Below are positions 5,401-5,481 of a stretch of DNA of 5,481 bases, piece by piece. Position 1 is the first letter of the stretch. The number at the start of each line of letters is the position of its first letter. The notes below the pieces were generated by a model. It was not told the origin of the DNA, did not search any database, and worked only from the letters and a program-made list of their open reading frames with translations. The stretch is from positions 1-5,481 of the forward strand of contig SPDA01000180.1 of the NCBI GenBank assembly GCA_004525155.1. Reading direction: 5' to 3'. This DNA comes from Spirochaetales bacterium (lineage in GTDB: Bacteria; Spirochaetota; Spirochaetia; SPDA01). The translations under genes were made by a program, and so were the position numbers.

Positions 5401-5481
5401 CTGCCGCGGCGCCCTTAAACCGCGCCTTAAGAAAGCCTTTGCCTTTGCCCAGGCCCAGGTACTGAACCTCGCGGACAAACA
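5384..5481 (+). CDS. start of an unrecognised gene, cut off by the right window edge
   Basis: An ATG at 5384 opens a frame that stays open to the right edge, giving 32 complete codons (MEHPDNCRGA at the start, LNLADK at the end). It overlaps the last 17 bp of the hydrolase gene in another frame. AAAGG (5374-5378) sits 5 nt upstream, so the gene is probably translated by coupling in the same operon; a GTG at 5378 is a less likely start because it would overlap that site. The visible part has a Lys/Arg-rich helical stretch (LKPRLKKAFAFAQAQVLNLA) and no signal peptide. I do not recognise the family from so little sequence. Confidence 0.6.
   Translation, partial: MEHPDNCRGALKPRLKKAFAFAQAQVLNLADK

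Overview
The window looks like part of a moderately GC-rich bacterial chromosome. The best taxonomic hint is the substrate-binding protein's export signal, which runs into Phe-Ala-Gly-Gly-Gly-Lys-Glu. That junction is typical of solute-binding proteins in spirochaetes (Treponema and relatives). I therefore suggest a Treponema-like spirochaete at modest confidence, by inference only. No rRNA, tRNA, CRISPR array, insertion sequence or phage feature is visible, and gene spacing is tight.

Layout. (1) 1-760, minus: the N-terminal 253 residues of a membrane protein related to TspO/MBR ('tryptophan-rich sensory protein'), running off the left edge. It has its own strong sigma70-type promoter (787-815). 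(2) 938-972: a strong rho-independent terminator closing the next operon. (3) 994-4485, minus: a compact three-gene ABC importer operon of the ribose/galactose/xylose/AI-2 class (CUT2). It is transcribed in the order double-domain ATPase, permease, periplasmic binding protein, with gaps of 14 and 34 bp. (4) 4486-4683: a divergent control region with one good promoter facing each way and several short palindromes. (5) 4684-5400, plus: a cysteine hydrolase of the isochorismatase superfamily with an intact Asp-Lys-Cys triad. (6) 5384 to the right edge, plus: the first 32 codons of an unrecognised gene that overlaps the hydrolase end by 17 bp and is probably translationally coupled to it.

How they may work together. 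The ABC operon should import a small sugar-like or related polar solute. The exported protein captures it, a homodimer of the single permease forms the channel, and the duplicated ATPase drives transport. The substrate cannot be named: aligned by hand to E. coli RbsB, several ribose contacts are kept but others are changed. The divergent hydrolase may act on the imported compound or a derivative of it (C-N bond hydrolysis is common in this superfamily), and the shared intergenic region would allow joint control. That link is inference from gene position. The TspO-like gene is a separate transcription unit.

Nothing here amounts to a clearly new biological system. The points most worth checking are the ligand of the binding protein, its pairing with the cysteine hydrolase, the palindrome over the ABC promoter, and the hairpin that displays the binding protein's ribosome binding site.
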